A stretch of DNA of 15,545 bases from Planctomycetaceae bacterium. GTDB lineage: Bacteria > Planctomycetota > Planctomycetia > Pirellulales > Pirellulaceae. Each line of letters opens with the position of its first letter. The first letter of the stretch is position 1. The position numbers were made by a program, and so were the translations under genes. The stretch covers positions 1 to 15,545 of the forward strand of contig JAKEHX010000662.1 in the NCBI GenBank assembly GCA_022614795.1, given 5' to 3'. The notes beneath the pieces were generated by a model. The model worked only from the letters and a program-made list of their open reading frames with translations. It had not been told where the DNA came from and did no database searches. Below are positions 14,821 through 15,545 of this stretch, one piece after another.

Positions 14821-15545
<725 letters not shown>

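Overview
This window most likely comes from a member of the Planctomycetota, probably of the Pirellulales type. The main evidence is a DUF1559 prepilin-like protein (8618-9688, minus), a family hugely expanded in that phylum. A C-terminal CcsA domain that continues from a longer reading frame off the left edge (as in fused ResB-CcsA proteins), G+C near 60 %, many single-gene transcription units, and non-ATG starts are all consistent. The assignment is inference from gene content; there is no rRNA in the window.

Left part (1-5100, all plus strand): the end of a cytochrome c maturation protein (CcsA domain) is followed by a short in-frame remnant of a Clp N-terminal domain without a start codon. 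Next come a two-gene ABC-2 type exporter (ATPase, permease), then a lower-G+C SAM-dependent methyltransferase of the leucine carboxyl methyltransferase type with a hydrophobic N-terminus. Between the methyltransferase and the next gene lies a 272-base spacer with a perfect 14-bp palindrome, a large AT-rich nested inverted repeat and a GC hairpin.

Middle part (5174-8617): Mn-type superoxide dismutase (plus) converges on tsaB (minus, tRNA t6A synthesis). tsaB is divergent from two tandem paralogous metallophosphoesterases (plus), about 62 % identical by hand alignment. The two are separated by a 196-base spacer holding an imperfect inverted-repeat element. Small hairpins follow several stop codons.

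Right part (8618-15545): a minus-strand operon runs dodecin, DUF2306 membrane protein, DUF1559 prepilin-like protein. Divergent from it are two tandem paralogous, membrane-anchored proteins of unknown function (10795-13630) with a propeller-like C-terminal half. The second carries a clean extra block of about 150 residues. They converge on three minus-strand genes: the 5'-truncated purC at the right edge, a low-G+C 117-residue orphan, and a lipocalin/DUF1579-like protein. The last appears to have lost its final residues to a nonsense codon (probable TGG to TAG).

Most of the window is ordinary housekeeping and stress metabolism. The parts that deserve attention are the tandem propeller-like pair with its modular insert, the in-frame stop in the lipocalin-like gene, the inverted-repeat elements, and the Clp_N remnant. 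I found no tRNA, rRNA, CRISPR array, transposase or phage gene.
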